A stretch of 41,236 bases of DNA, taken from Candidatus Paracaedibacter symbiosus (GTDB taxonomy: Bacteria > Pseudomonadota > Alphaproteobacteria > Paracaedibacterales > Paracaedibacteraceae). Location of the stretch: positions 97,233 through 138,468 of the forward strand of contig NZ_JQAK01000004.1 of NCBI RefSeq assembly GCF_000757605.1, in the 5' to 3' direction. Below, in pieces: positions 25,492 to 34,608 of the stretch. Below the pieces are notes generated by a model. It was not told the DNA's origin, ran no database searches, and saw only the letters and a list, made by a program, of their open reading frames with translations. Position 1 is the stretch's first letter, and every line of letters begins with the position of its first letter. The position numbers and the translations under genes are program-made.

Positions 25492-28221
25492 TTAATGAGC
25501 TTCATCCCAGTTATTACCCACTCCTACCCCCACAACAAGAGGCACTTTGAGGTGGACAATCCCTTCCATCAATTTACGCAACACCTCAGTTGTTTTTTCA
25601 ACTTCCGCCTCTGGCACCTCAAAAATCAATTCATCATGCACTTGGAGTAGCATTTTTGCGTGAAGCTGATGTTGCTCAAGGGTTTGTGGGATTCGATGCA
25701 TTGCTTTCTTAATAATATCCGCATTTGTTCCCTGCAGCGGCGCATTAATTGCTTGGCGTTCAGCAAATCCTCGCATTCCGGGGCTTTTATCGAGAATGCC
25801 AGGGGTAAAACATTTACGGCCAAACAGCGTTTTCACATAACCATGTTCCCGCGCATAGTCTTTAGTTTTTTCCATATAATCATTAATTCCGGGATACTTT
25901 TCAAAATAGGCTTTAATATAACCGCCTGCTTCCCCTGTGGAAATAGAGAGTTGCTGCGCCAAGCCAAAGGCGCTAATCCCATAAATAATCCCAAAATTAA
26001 TCGCTTTTGCCCGGCGGCGCAGGTCCCCCGTGATTTGATCAAGCGGCACGCCAAACATCTCAGACGCTGTCGCCGCGTGAATATCGTGCCCATCCCGGAA
26101 AGCTTTAGACAATTGGGGCACATCCGCCATTTCGGCAAGCAAGCGCAGCTCAATTTGAGAATAGTCGAGAGATAAAAGTTTATGTCCTTTTTCAGCAATA
26201 AACGCACGCCGAATTTGTCGTCCTTTTTCGGTTCGAATGGGAATATTCTGCAGGTTTGGATCAGATGACGCCAACCTGCCAGTAGATGTCCCTGCCATGG
26301 AATAGGAGGTGTGCACACGTCCAGTTTTATGGTTAATAGCGGCCAGCAATCCATCCACATAGGTTGACTTTAGCTTAGACAGGCCACGCCACTCCAGCAC
26401 CTTTGCAGGCAGCTCATGCCCCTGCTCTACCAATTTTTCTAGGACGTCAACATCGGTTATATAAGCGCCTGTCTTAGACTTTTTAGGCGCTGGCAATCCC
26501 ATCTCAATAAAAAGAACTTCACCGAGTTGCTTAGGCGAACCAATATTAAAGGGTCGGCCAACAAGTTTATGAATGAGTGTTTCCAGCACCACCATTTCCA
26601 TCGCATATTGGTTTCCTAATTGACGCAGCAAAGCGTCATCCACCTTAATGCCCGCAACTTCCATTGCCACAATGATTGGTACAAGGGGGCGCTCAATTCG
26701 CTCATAGACTGTTGTGACTTTTTCAAGAGCCAAGCGGGGCGCAAGATGCTGATATAACTTAAAAGTTACATCGGCATCTTCGGCAGCATAGGCAGTTGCT
26801 CTTTCCAAATCAACTTCATCAAAACGCTTTTGATTTTTGCCCGTCCCCACGACATCAGTATATTTGATGGTTGCGTGCATGAGGTGTCGCTCAGCTAATT
26901 CATCCATTCCATGGCCATGTTTGCTGCCATCCAAAACATAAGACATCAGCATCGTATCGGTAATGGGCGTAATCGCAATATCATATTTCGCTAATACGCC
27001 TAAGTCATATTTCAGGTTATGGCCAACTTTTAGTACCGCCACATCTGTCAATAATGGCTTTAGACATGCCGCCACCTCTGTCAGACTTAATTGCTTATCC
27101 AATGGCTCTTCTTTTGCCAACATCAGTTGATCTTGACGCCGTTTGTGCCCTATGGGTATATAAACCCCTGTTCCGCTTTCAAAGCTTAAAGAAAAGCCGA
27201 CAACCTCAGCTTCCATAATATTTAGAGAGGTTGTCTCAGAGTCAAAAGCCACCACCGGTTGGCATAAAGCTTCTTTTACAAACGCCTGCAGCTCTGCTAA
27301 ATCAGTAATACAGTGATAATTTTTTTCCCCTTCATTGCTGTGGGCAGGTACTCCAAATTGCTTGTCTAAGCGGCTCACCAAACTTGTAAAGCCTTGCAAC
27401 CGAACAAAATCCTTTAAAACAATAGAATCGGGCGATCGCACCGCCAATGCCTCAATCGCCATAGGGAGAGGCGCTGTAGGACACAATGTGACGAGTTGCT
27501 TGGAAATACGGGCATTTTCTGCATAGTCCATCAGCAATTGGCGTCGTTTAGGTTGTTTGATCGTCTCGGCTTGCTGCAATAATGTTTCTAAATCTCCGAA
27601 CATATTGATCAACTCTGCCGCCGTCTTAACACCAATTCCTGGAATACCCGGGACATTGTCGACAGAGTCACCAGCAAGAGCCTGGACATCAATCACTTTT
27701 TCTGGCAGAACACCAAATTTCTCTAACACCTCGGCATCCGCAATAGGTTTGTTTTTAATAGGATCCAACATGGTGATCCCTGGGCGAACCAACTGCATCA
27801 AATCTTTATCTGAAGAGACAACAATCACTTCAATTCCTTGTTTCACTGCCTCATCGGCGTAAGAAGCGATCAAATCGTCTGCTTCATAGCCTTCCAGCTC
27901 AATGGAGGGAATTTGAAATGCTTCACAGGCCTGGCGAATAATGGAAAACTGTGGAATCAAGTCTTCAGGAATGTCCGGACGATGGGCTTTATACTCGGGA
28001 TAAATATCCTGACGAAAGGTTTTGCGAGCCGCATCAAAAATCACCGCTAAATAATCTTCCCCATGGTTCGCCTGGGCTTGCTCTAAGAATCGCATCAATA
28101 TATTGCAAAAGCCGTAAACTGCTCCTACTGGCGTTCCATCGGCACGACGCAACGGCGGCAACGCATGAAAAGCGCGAAAGATAAAACCTGAGCCATCAAT
28201 CAAATATAGTTTTTTTGTCAT
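25492..28221 (-). CDS. polA: DNA polymerase I
   Basis: The 909-residue protein has all three domains. The 5' nuclease occupies about residues 1-290 (YLIDGSGFIFRAFHALPPL; GYEADDLIASYA; GIPGIGVKTAAEL). The 3'-5' exonuclease is intact: VAFDSETTS near 324 (Exo I), GHNLKYDL (Exo II) and YAAEDADVTF (Exo III), so proofreading should work. The polymerase domain has LSLDYSQIELRLLAE near 685 (motif A), RAKAINFGIIYG near 735 (motif B) and LLQVHDELIFEVP near 859 (motif C). It serves Okazaki-fragment processing and repair. The ORF is uninterrupted; many shadow ORFs on the other strand are spurious. Confidence 0.97.
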   Translation of the reverse strand: MTKKLYLIDGSGFIFRAFHALPPLRRADGTPVGAVYGFCNILMRFLEQAQANHGEDYLAVIFDAARKTFRQDIYPEYKAHRPDIPEDLIPQFSIIRQACEAFQIPSIELEGYEADDLIASYADEAVKQGIEVIVVSSDKDLMQLVRPGITMLDPIKNKPIADAEVLEKFGVLPEKVIDVQALAGDSVDNVPGIPGIGVKTAAELINMFGDLETLLQQAETIKQPKRRQLLMDYAENARISKQLVTLCPTAPLPMAIEALAVRSPDSIVLKDFVRLQGFTSLVSRLDKQFGVPAHSNEGEKNYHCITDLAELQAFVKEALCQPVVAFDSETTSLNIMEAEVVGFSLSFESGTGVYIPIGHKRRQDQLMLAKEEPLDKQLSLTEVAACLKPLLTDVAVLKVGHNLKYDLGVLAKYDIAITPITDTMLMSYVLDGSKHGHGMDELAERHLMHATIKYTDVVGTGKNQKRFDEVDLERATAYAAEDADVTFKLYQHLAPRLALEKVTTVYERIERPLVPIIVAMEVAGIKVDDALLRQLGNQYAMEMVVLETLIHKLVGRPFNIGSPKQLGEVLFIEMGLPAPKKSKTGAYITDVDVLEKLVEQGHELPAKVLEWRGLSKLKSTYVDGLLAAINHKTGRVHTSYSMAGTSTGRLASSDPNLQNIPIRTEKGRQIRRAFIAEKGHKLLSLDYSQIELRLLAEMADVPQLSKAFRDGHDIHAATASEMFGVPLDQITGDLRRRAKAINFGIIYGISAFGLAQQLSISTGEAGGYIKAYFEKYPGINDYMEKTKDYAREHGYVKTLFGRKCFTPGILDKSPGMRGFAERQAINAPLQGTNADIIKKAMHRIPQTLEQHQLHAKMLLQVHDELIFEVPEAEVEKTTEVLRKLMEGIVHLKVPLVVGVGVGNNWDEAH

Positions 28222-28339
28222 AAGTGGTGCCGTTATTATGGGGAATTCTTGGCCAAAAGGTAGCAGTATTTTAAACCAATTATCAATGAAGTTCTGCTTA
28301 TTTTATCCATTTAAAAGGAGGTATGGATCATTTATACCT

Positions 28340-28382
28340 AAAACACCTGCAAAAGCCGGTTTCTGGTTTCTACAGGTGTTTT
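28340..28382. terminator. Hairpin between the Sel1 gene and polA
   Basis: A 10-bp stem (aaaacacctg / caggtgtttt) encloses 23 bases that can form a weaker inner stem. It lies 52 bases past the stop of the minus-strand Sel1 gene and ends in TTTT on both strands, so it is a plausible terminator for that gene. Confidence 0.55.
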
Positions 28383-28433
28383 GAGTATGGATAAATTTTT
28401 TTCTAAATGTAAGGGATTATTTCACTCCTTGCC

Positions 28434-29362
28434 TTACGACCACATCTCTTTTGTAAACAGACCTCTAACTTGTCTTAATCTCTCTAACTCCGCCTCAGAA
28501 AGATGCATATTCTCTAGATGCCTTTTTGATTGTTTATGACCAAGAGCGACAGCCTCTTGATATAGCTTTCTCGCTTCATCAACAGTTCCTAACCCTTTTC
28601 TGTGGTAAATAAAAGCTAGTCTACTCTTAATTTCTCCCAATTTTTTTTGCCTAGAATTTGTTCCGCATTTTCTCTTTCAATAACCTTTTTAAAATATACA
28701 GCAGCCTGGGCGAAGTCTCGGAATTTGTAATAAGCAAGTCCTATTCCGTAGTACCCTTCTAAATATCCCTGCTCAGCTGCTTTATTATACCAATCAATTG
28801 CGTCATCTACATTTGCGTCAATTTTATCTTTTCCCTCTGAACCTTCTCGTAAAATATCTCCCAAAGCAATTTGAGCCAAGGGATTTCCACTTATTGCAAG
28901 TGGGGCATATAATTTATATGCCATATTCATCTCCTTTGCTTCGTAATAAAGCTTAGCTAAACGCAGGGTTGCCTCCTCGCCTACTCCTTGGCGAATAGCC
29001 TTCGAATAAAGCTTTATGGTTTCCTGTATATTTTTTTTCCCCCCTAGTCCTGTCTCCCACATGTATCCAAGTAATAGGGCAGCCTGAGGGTGATCTTTTC
29101 CTACAGCCTTAGTAAGTAAGAGGCGTGCTTTTTTTAAATCTTCTATGTTTGGTTGGGTTGGACCACTTTTTTTTATAGCTGAAACATAATAATAATATCC
29201 CAATTCATACAACTTTTTTGGATCCGCATTTTCATATGACTCTTCCATACCACTTTCAGGGAGCCGGCTATAACTGTGGCTGGCAACAGAAGGTTCATAT
29301 TCCATTGCCGAGACATACGTAGAAGATATACCCAACATAGCTAAAAATAGCTGCTTAACCAT
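28434..29362 (-). pseudogene. Secreted Sel1/TPR-repeat protein, frameshifted in an A8 run
   Basis: ATG 29362 has a strong GGAGG site. The product starts with a signal peptide (MVKQLFLAMLGISSTYVSA) followed by Sel1-like repeats: PQAALLLGYMWETGLGG, EATLRLAKLYYEAKEMNMAY, PLAQIALGDILREGSEGKD and AIDWYNKAAEQGYLEGYYGI. The frame stops after 248 residues, just past an eight-A run (plus-strand T 28641-28648). With one more A, KKNWEKLRVD becomes KKKLGEIKSR and runs on for another 60 residues (ARKLYQEAVALGHKQSKRHL, a further Sel1 repeat) to 28434, 309 residues in total. Sel1 proteins mediate protein contacts and are frequent in intracellular bacteria. The truncated form may still fold, so loss of function is uncertain. 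Confidence 0.75.
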
Positions 29363-29460
29363 TTTTTCCTCCGTAAATAATACTGAAACCTAGTAAAATG
29401 AGTTAAACAGGCTACAGCATAATTTTTGGTTAATTATGGAGGAAGTTTTTTTAAAGAGAA

Positions 29461-29631
29461 TCAGAATACTGGATTTATGAGGCCTGTCTCCTAAGCATTA
29501 GAGCTCTCAGCCTTAAAAAAGGGTAAGGCCAAAGCCCTCCGTTTTCCACGCTCGAGGCTATTTGCAAACACCTAGATTGCCAACCAGAAAATATTTTAGA
29601 ATACACGATGGATATAAGAAAAATAGATTAA
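29461..29631 (+). pseudogene. XRE-family transcriptional regulator remnant
   Basis: The frame ends FSTLEAICKHLDCQPENILE YTM.., the C-terminal half of small Cro/CI-type helix-turn-helix regulators (typically LxxICKALDCQPGDLLEY). An in-frame TAA precedes it (after ALSLKKG), and the N-terminal half is not recognisable. Fragment only. Confidence 0.6.
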
Positions 29632-29642
29632 GAAGAGGAAAA

Positions 29643-29687
29643 CTGCATATCTTTTGGAACTGGCGTAAGAGGACAAAAGATATGCAG
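29643..29687 (+). terminator. Intrinsic terminator-like hairpin
   Basis: A perfect 14-bp stem (ctgcatatcttttg / caaaagatatgcag) with a 17-base loop is followed by ctttcttttt. It looks like the terminator of the decayed XRE gene just upstream and now insulates the secreted-protein gene at 29837. Confidence 0.7.
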
Positions 29688-29836
29688 CTTTCTTTTTAGT
29701 ATTGGAAATACCATGGTAATACAAGAGGGAGAAATTACCTTTTTTTCTCCTCCATAAGCTGAAGTCTCACTTACTATGCTACCCTGTAAAAAGAATTTTA
29801 TCCTTTTATAAATTTACCTCATAAGGATTTATTTCC

Positions 29837-30790
29837 ATGATAAGAAATTTCATATTTAGTGTACTACTAGTTTGGAGCCTCTCTGTTTCTCAGGCGAGTA
29901 TAATTAATGAAAAAGGAGAAATTGCGCCTCAAGTTATAAAAATATATTCATATTTTACACACGGCCCTGTGTTAGATAATCCGGATAAAATTTCTGAATG
30001 GAGTGATTTTGCCCAAAAAAATTTCCTTCGTCCTAAAAGCTCAGAAAGATTGGATAAAAAAGCGATAAGTCACTACAAGCAACTCTGCGCTTCACTTCCC
30101 TTAGATGATAAAAAAGAAATTTTAAATCAATTCAATCAATTAGGTCATATTGATACCATTAATCCTAAATCTACGACTCCCAATCACATATTGATTATGG
30201 GCTCCACTGTCCAAAATATGCGCAAACGTATTATGTTTTTGGTAAAATTAATAAAAGACCAAAAAATTAATATTACCCCTGAGACAAAAATTGTTGCCCT
30301 GGTAGGCGAACGACCTTTATTTGAGTCAGAAACAGAAAGTGTTTTACTAGATTCCTCTCCTTACGAAACAGACCCTACCTGGAAGGCTCCCAAAAACCTT
30401 CCTTCTGATGAAAGGGAGGCAGCAAGGTTTATTTGGGGTCAATTAAAACTCCCAGAAATCCTAAGAAAAAAAGGTCTTCATTTTGTAGACACGGAAAAGA
30501 AAGAGAATGAATCCAGAGCCCAAACTGAGGATTGTATTCAAACATGGCTTAAAATCGACAATGTTAAAGGGGAGGTTACCATGATATCTTCCAATCCCTA
30601 TGTTGGTTATCAACAATCGGTGGCGAAGCTCGCCATAAAAAAAGCAGGCCTCGAAAATGAGGTACATTTAGAAGGTGTCGGGAGTGCAGCTTCCTTCGAG
30701 GAAGAAGATATTGAGGTAATATTAGGTCTCTTATTAGATAATCTAGCGCGAGAAATCTACACTGAAAAGCAGATAAAAGAGTTGGGGTGA
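29837..30790 (+). CDS. Secreted protein of uncertain family (weak DUF218/YdcF-like resemblance)
   Basis: The 317-residue product has a signal peptide (NFIFSVLLVWSLSVSQA) and a weak AAGGA-type site before ATG. The mature part contains HILIMGSTVQNMRKRIMFLV, then KIVALVGERPLFESE, ESRAQTEDCIQTWL, VTMISSNPYVGYQQSVAKLA and HLEGVGSAA. The order of a beta-strand with glycine turn, an ES-R-QTED helix and an ISSNPYVGYQ segment loosely resembles DUF218/YdcF proteins (ENTxEN, TSxxHxxR), but the key residues are not clearly the same, so the family call is tentative. It is another exported protein in the accessory gene set. The stop TGA is followed by no clear terminator nearby. Confidence 0.6.
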   Translation: MIRNFIFSVLLVWSLSVSQASIINEKGEIAPQVIKIYSYFTHGPVLDNPDKISEWSDFAQKNFLRPKSSERLDKKAISHYKQLCASLPLDDKKEILNQFNQLGHIDTINPKSTTPNHILIMGSTVQNMRKRIMFLVKLIKDQKINITPETKIVALVGERPLFESETESVLLDSSPYETDPTWKAPKNLPSDEREAARFIWGQLKLPEILRKKGLHFVDTEKKENESRAQTEDCIQTWLKIDNVKGEVTMISSNPYVGYQQSVAKLAIKKAGLENEVHLEGVGSAASFEEEDIEVILGLLLDNLAREIYTEKQIKELG

Positions 30791-31065
30791 CCCTCTCCCC
30801 TCAACGTTAGGTTATTTCTTTAAGGTCGGTACCTTTTACCTGCGGAATCGGGAGTCAATGCAGTTTGCATTTAATAGGCAAGGTGGTTAGTGAATCCAAT
30901 TGATCTTCGGAAAATTATAGCCCCCAAATTGGAGGCGATTTTTTTGTGCAGAGAGCACAGCAGGTAGGCTCGCCCTGCAAAGGTCGAATGAAAAAAAGAG
31001 ACCAAAGGATACGGAGGCAGAAGTTGGGCTTTTCAATGGCGACAAGTAGATAAGCCAGATTACCA
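30791..31065. other. Gene-free spacer
   Basis: From the end of the secreted-protein gene to the terminator before rpsD I see no gene, RNA or repeat that I can support. Short open stretches on both strands lack ribosome sites and recognisable motifs. Confidence 0.5.
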
Positions 31066-31092
31066 AAAAAGCCACCTTTATAGGTGGCTTTT
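31066..31092. terminator. Bidirectional intrinsic terminator downstream of rpsD
   Basis: The stem aaaaagccacct / aggtggcttttt has a 3-base loop and runs of A and T at both sides, so it can stop transcription in either direction. It lies 99 bases past the rpsD stop on the minus strand. Confidence 0.85.
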
Positions 31093-31190
31093 TATCTTTG
31101 TATGCTAATGGTGTGATAGACTAGGCCATTGCTTCAAATGATATTTAACTTCGAATGTTTTCATTGCTCAAAAATAAGCACACGCTACTA

Positions 31191-31805
31191 TTAACGTGAG
31201 TAGAATTCCACAACCAAGTTTGGTTCCATTTGAACTGGGTAAGGAACTTCGCTGAATTGCGGTCCACGAATGAAACGACCTTTCATTCCTTTGTGATCAA
31301 CTTCGATGTATTCAGGAACATCGCGTTCGGCAGACTGTGAAGCTGCGAGAACGTTTACGTTTTCTTTCATACTACCAAGCAAAGTAATTTCATCACCATC
31401 TTTTACTTTATAAGAACCGATGTTAACACGCTTACCGTTAACAGCAATGTGTCCATGGCTTACAAGCTGACGTGCAGCGAAAACGGTTGCCACGAATTTC
31501 ATGCGGTAAACAACAGCATCCAAACGACGTTCTAAAAGTTGAATGAGGTTTTCAGAAGTATCACCACGAAGGCGGATAGCTTCTTGATATAAACGATGGA
31601 ACTGGCGTTCACCAATACTACCATAGTAGCCTCTCAGCTTCTGTTTGGCGCGCAACTGAACACCATAGTCAGATGGCTTGGAACGTTGTTGACCATGTTG
31701 ACCTGGACCATAGCTACGGCTATTTACAGGACTCTTTGGGCGACCCCACAGGTTAACACCAAGGCGGCGATCAATTTTGTGCTTTGCGGCAATACGCTTC
31801 GTCAT
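31191..31805 (-). CDS. rpsD: 30S ribosomal protein S4
   Basis: The 204-residue protein is full length for alphaproteobacterial S4. It starts [20 protein letters not shown] and has [25 protein letters not shown] and the S4 RNA-binding domain ([40 protein letters not shown]). It nucleates assembly of the small subunit on 16S rRNA. It is monocistronic here, with its own terminator. A candidate promoter precedes it. Confidence 0.97.
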   Translation of the reverse strand: MTKRIAAKHKIDRRLGVNLWGRPKSPVNSRSYGPGQHGQQRSKPSDYGVQLRAKQKLRGYYGSIGERQFHRLYQEAIRLRGDTSENLIQLLERRLDAVVYRMKFVATVFAARQLVSHGHIAVNGKRVNIGSYKVKDGDEITLLGSMKENVNVLAASQSAERDVPEYIEVDHKGMKGRFIRGPQFSEVPYPVQMEPNLVVEFYSR

Positions 31806-31854
31806 TAATAAACCTTAAAATCAATTATCTTAAATAAATTAAAATCTTATCTTT

Positions 31855-31884
31855 GACATACGACGTTTTTACATCTTTTGTCAA
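31855..31884 (-). promoter_or_regulatory. Candidate rpsD promoter
   Basis: On the minus strand a perfect -35 box TTGACA (31884-31879) is followed after 18 bases by TATGTC, a weak -10. It lies about 50-80 bases before the rpsD start and overlaps the last codons of the upstream EamA gene. TTTGACA..TGTCAAA also forms an inverted repeat. Confidence 0.35.
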
Positions 31885-32791
31885 ACCGTTTCTTTGGAAA
31901 TTTTTTTATTTTCTTGAAAAATAACGAAAAGATTCGCCATAATAATAAGCCCGCTCCCTATGATTAGAGCCATATTAGGAACTTCTTGAAAAAAAAGAAA
32001 TCCATACGTCAGACTCCAAATCAAAGCAGTATACAGGATCGGTGAAAGCAATCCCGCAGGCGCATAGGCATAGGCAGTGGTCACCAAATACTGACCGATT
32101 CCCCCTCCCAGCCCCAAAGCCATAAAGATCAAAAAATCATAGGCAGTTGGCATCATCCAAAAGAAGGGTAAGAAGCATCCACTTATTATACTTGCAATTA
32201 CCAAATAGTAAAGCGCAATTGCTAATGGATGGTTAACAGCAGCTAATTTGCGATTATGAACCATAATCACTGCCTCAATAAAGGCGGAGATCACCCCAAA
32301 AACGACCCCCCAGTTAAATACATTTTGGGTTGGCCTTGCGATAATTAGCACCCCCACAAAACCAACAATGACTGCCCCCCATTTTGATAAGCCTACCCTT
32401 TCACGCAACATAGGAAACGCAAGAGCTGTTACAAAAACAGAAGAGGTAAACATAAACACGGTCGCCTCTGCCAAGGAAAGCAGTAAGATTGACTGAAATA
32501 AACAGCACAAACTCGCTACACCAAACACAGCGCGCAAACAATGAATTGGTAAATTTTTAACTTTTAAAAGCGGCAAACTTCCTTTAAAAAAAAGACGATG
32601 ATGCAAGGGATAATTGCAAAGAAGTTTCTAAAAAACACCACTTCAATAATAGGATAAGACTGCTCCATCGTCTTTAACAAGGCATTGACACTGACAAAAA
32701 CAAACATTGCCACTGCCAGACAAATTATACCTAGGAGATGTTGCCTTTTTAGAGATAGTTGAGGTTGAGGGCCCCCCAGGGTGTCAGCCAT
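31881..32791 (-). pseudogene. EamA/DMT-family permease, frameshifted in a T8 run
   Basis: The first frame (32791-32564) gives LLGIICLAVAMFVFVSVNAL and EVVFFRNFFAIIPCIIVFF. The second (to 31881) gives CLRAVFGVASLCCLFQSILL, ATVFMFTSSVFVTALAFPML and GQYLVTTAYAYAPAGLLSPI. Together they make the ten-helix layout and two EamA halves of drug/metabolite transporters (RhaT group). They join if the eight-T coding run (plus-strand A 32586-32593) had nine T: IIVFFFKGSLPLL would replace the premature stop in EVCRF. The corrected length is 303 residues, normal for the family, with no other damage. The same one-base deficit occurs in three other genes here. Confidence 0.8.
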
Positions 32792-32964
32792 ATTACTAAT
32801 TACTCTTCTCCTGCAAAAATAGTCAACATGAATACTTCGGACTAATTATAAAACTAATTATAAAACTTGAAATATACCATATTTATTTCCTATTAACTTC
32901 TTTTATCTTATCATATAAAAATTAAGGTGGTATGCACTTTCTCTGAGCCAAGGAGCAGTTGTTT

Positions 32965-34608
32965 ATGATGACGTTGCCAAAAACACACAAGATTATATTA
33001 AGCTTCCTAACAACGTGTTTTATTATCTCACCCCCTGTTGATGCAGCGCCTGAAAATTCGCTTACTACGATAGTAGAGGCAGGTCAGATAGCTGAGCACC
33101 CGATTAAACAACTTCTTTCGCAAGATAAAAGATACTCCAGTGATACAATTGCTTTTTACAAAGAAAATGGCTACCAATCTGCTTGGATGAGCGGGAACAA
33201 TCTTAATCATGCAGGGGAAATTGCCTTAGAGGTTTTAAAAAATGCAGATAAAGAGGGATTAAATCCCACCGATTATGAAGCAGCTGAAAAAGCAGTAAAA
33301 AACAATCTACCTTCAGAAGAAATTGACGTCATCCTGACCAATGAATTTATTCGCTATATTGATGATGTTCGAGTCGGCCGTATCCCTCCTTCTCATACCG
33401 CCCGTATCATCAAAATCACCTCTCCCCACACCACGCCAGTCAAGCTGTTGCAAGAGGCGCTTAAGGATTCAAGTGGAGAGAAGTTGCGGCAAATGGCGCC
33501 TACTATCCCCGACTACCAAGTCTTAAAAAAAGCACTGGCAGACTACCGCATACTCGGTCAACAAGCACCCCTCCCCGAAATCACAAAAGCGCTCCTTAAA
33601 CTAGGAACAAAGGATCAAGATGTGGTTAACCTTAGGGTGATTTTGCATACTTATGGCGACTACAAGGGTGACAACCTCACATCAACCGAGTACGATAAGG
33701 AGATTGAAACTGCTGTTAAACTTTTCCAAAAGCGCCATTTTATTGATCAAACTGGCATAGTTAGTGATCAAACACGTAAAGCTCTTAACACCCCCCTCAA
33801 TGATTTGATTAATAAAATCATTGTCAATATGGAACGCCTACGCTGGCTTCCCGATGATCATATAACCACCCGCTACGTCCTCGTCAATGTCGGGGGATAT
33901 GAGGTCAAAGCCTACACCGACAATCATCTTGACCTTCGAATTAAAGCGATTGTGGGCAAAGAGACAACCAAAACCCCTCTCTTCTATGCTCCCTTAAAAA
34001 ATGTAATCGTCAATCCCTCCTGGGGCGTACCACACAGTATTTTGATGCGCGACAAGCTCCCTAAAATCTTGCATGATCCAAGTTATGTCCACCGTGCAGG
34101 CTTTACTGTCTATGATTCAAACGACAATGTGATTGACCCAGATCAGGCCGATTGGACCCATGAAGGTAGCAATTATCACTTACGTCAAAGCCCTGGCGCT
34201 CATAATGCTTTGGGCCGTATTAAACTTAACATTGAGAATCCTTACACTATCTATCTGCATGGAACGCCTGATGAAAAACTATTTGATAAGACCGTGCGCA
34301 ATTATTCTTCAGGATGTATTCGCCTACAAAAACCTGCGGAACTTGCCAGCTGGGTCCTGAATAATAACACAAAGTATTCGGTGGATGAATTGGACACAAT
34401 AATCAAGCATGGAGCGACCGTTTCATTGCCACTGCAGGAGCAAATCAACGTTTACTTTACCTACCAAACAGTCTGGCAAGGAGATGAGGGAGAGATCTAC
34501 TTCAGTCCCGACGCCTATAAGCTTGACCCAACACTAAAACAACTTTTAAATAGCGACTTAAAACGCGCCGTTGAGACAACCCATGGCGTTAAATCAAGGT
34601 ATGCATAA
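32965..34608 (+). CDS. L,D-transpeptidase (YcbB/LdtD-like)
   Basis: The start is ATG 32965, placed nine bases after AAGGAG; an upstream TTG at 32959 is less likely. A signal peptide (IILSFLTTCFIISPPVDA) is followed by a scaffold domain, a peptidoglycan-binding domain (DKEIETAVKLFQKRHFIDQT, GIVSDQTRKALN) and the YkuD catalytic domain with HGTPDEKLFD and RNYSSGCIRLQ, the nucleophile Cys at about residue 451. It makes 3-3 cross-links between meso-DAP residues in the periplasm, bypassing penicillin-sensitive D,D-transpeptidases. Its presence means the organism still makes a cross-linked wall. The last 15 bases overlap the next gene on the opposite strand. Confidence 0.92.
   Translation: MMTLPKTHKIILSFLTTCFIISPPVDAAPENSLTTIVEAGQIAEHPIKQLLSQDKRYSSDTIAFYKENGYQSAWMSGNNLNHAGEIALEVLKNADKEGLNPTDYEAAEKAVKNNLPSEEIDVILTNEFIRYIDDVRVGRIPPSHTARIIKITSPHTTPVKLLQEALKDSSGEKLRQMAPTIPDYQVLKKALADYRILGQQAPLPEITKALLKLGTKDQDVVNLRVILHTYGDYKGDNLTSTEYDKEIETAVKLFQKRHFIDQTGIVSDQTRKALNTPLNDLINKIIVNMERLRWLPDDHITTRYVLVNVGGYEVKAYTDNHLDLRIKAIVGKETTKTPLFYAPLKNVIVNPSWGVPHSILMRDKLPKILHDPSYVHRAGFTVYDSNDNVIDPDQADWTHEGSNYHLRQSPGAHNALGRIKLNIENPYTIYLHGTPDEKLFDKTVRNYSSGCIRLQKPAELASWVLNNNTKYSVDELDTIIKHGATVSLPLQEQINVYFTYQTVWQGDEGEIYFSPDAYKLDPTLKQLLNSDLKRAVETTHGVKSRYA

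Noticed and set aside
34594..34608. Overlap of the membrane ORF with the L,D-transpeptidase end as a sign of a false gene
   Set aside because: A 15-base convergent overlap is common; the rest of the ORF is outside any other gene, so it was kept at moderate confidence.
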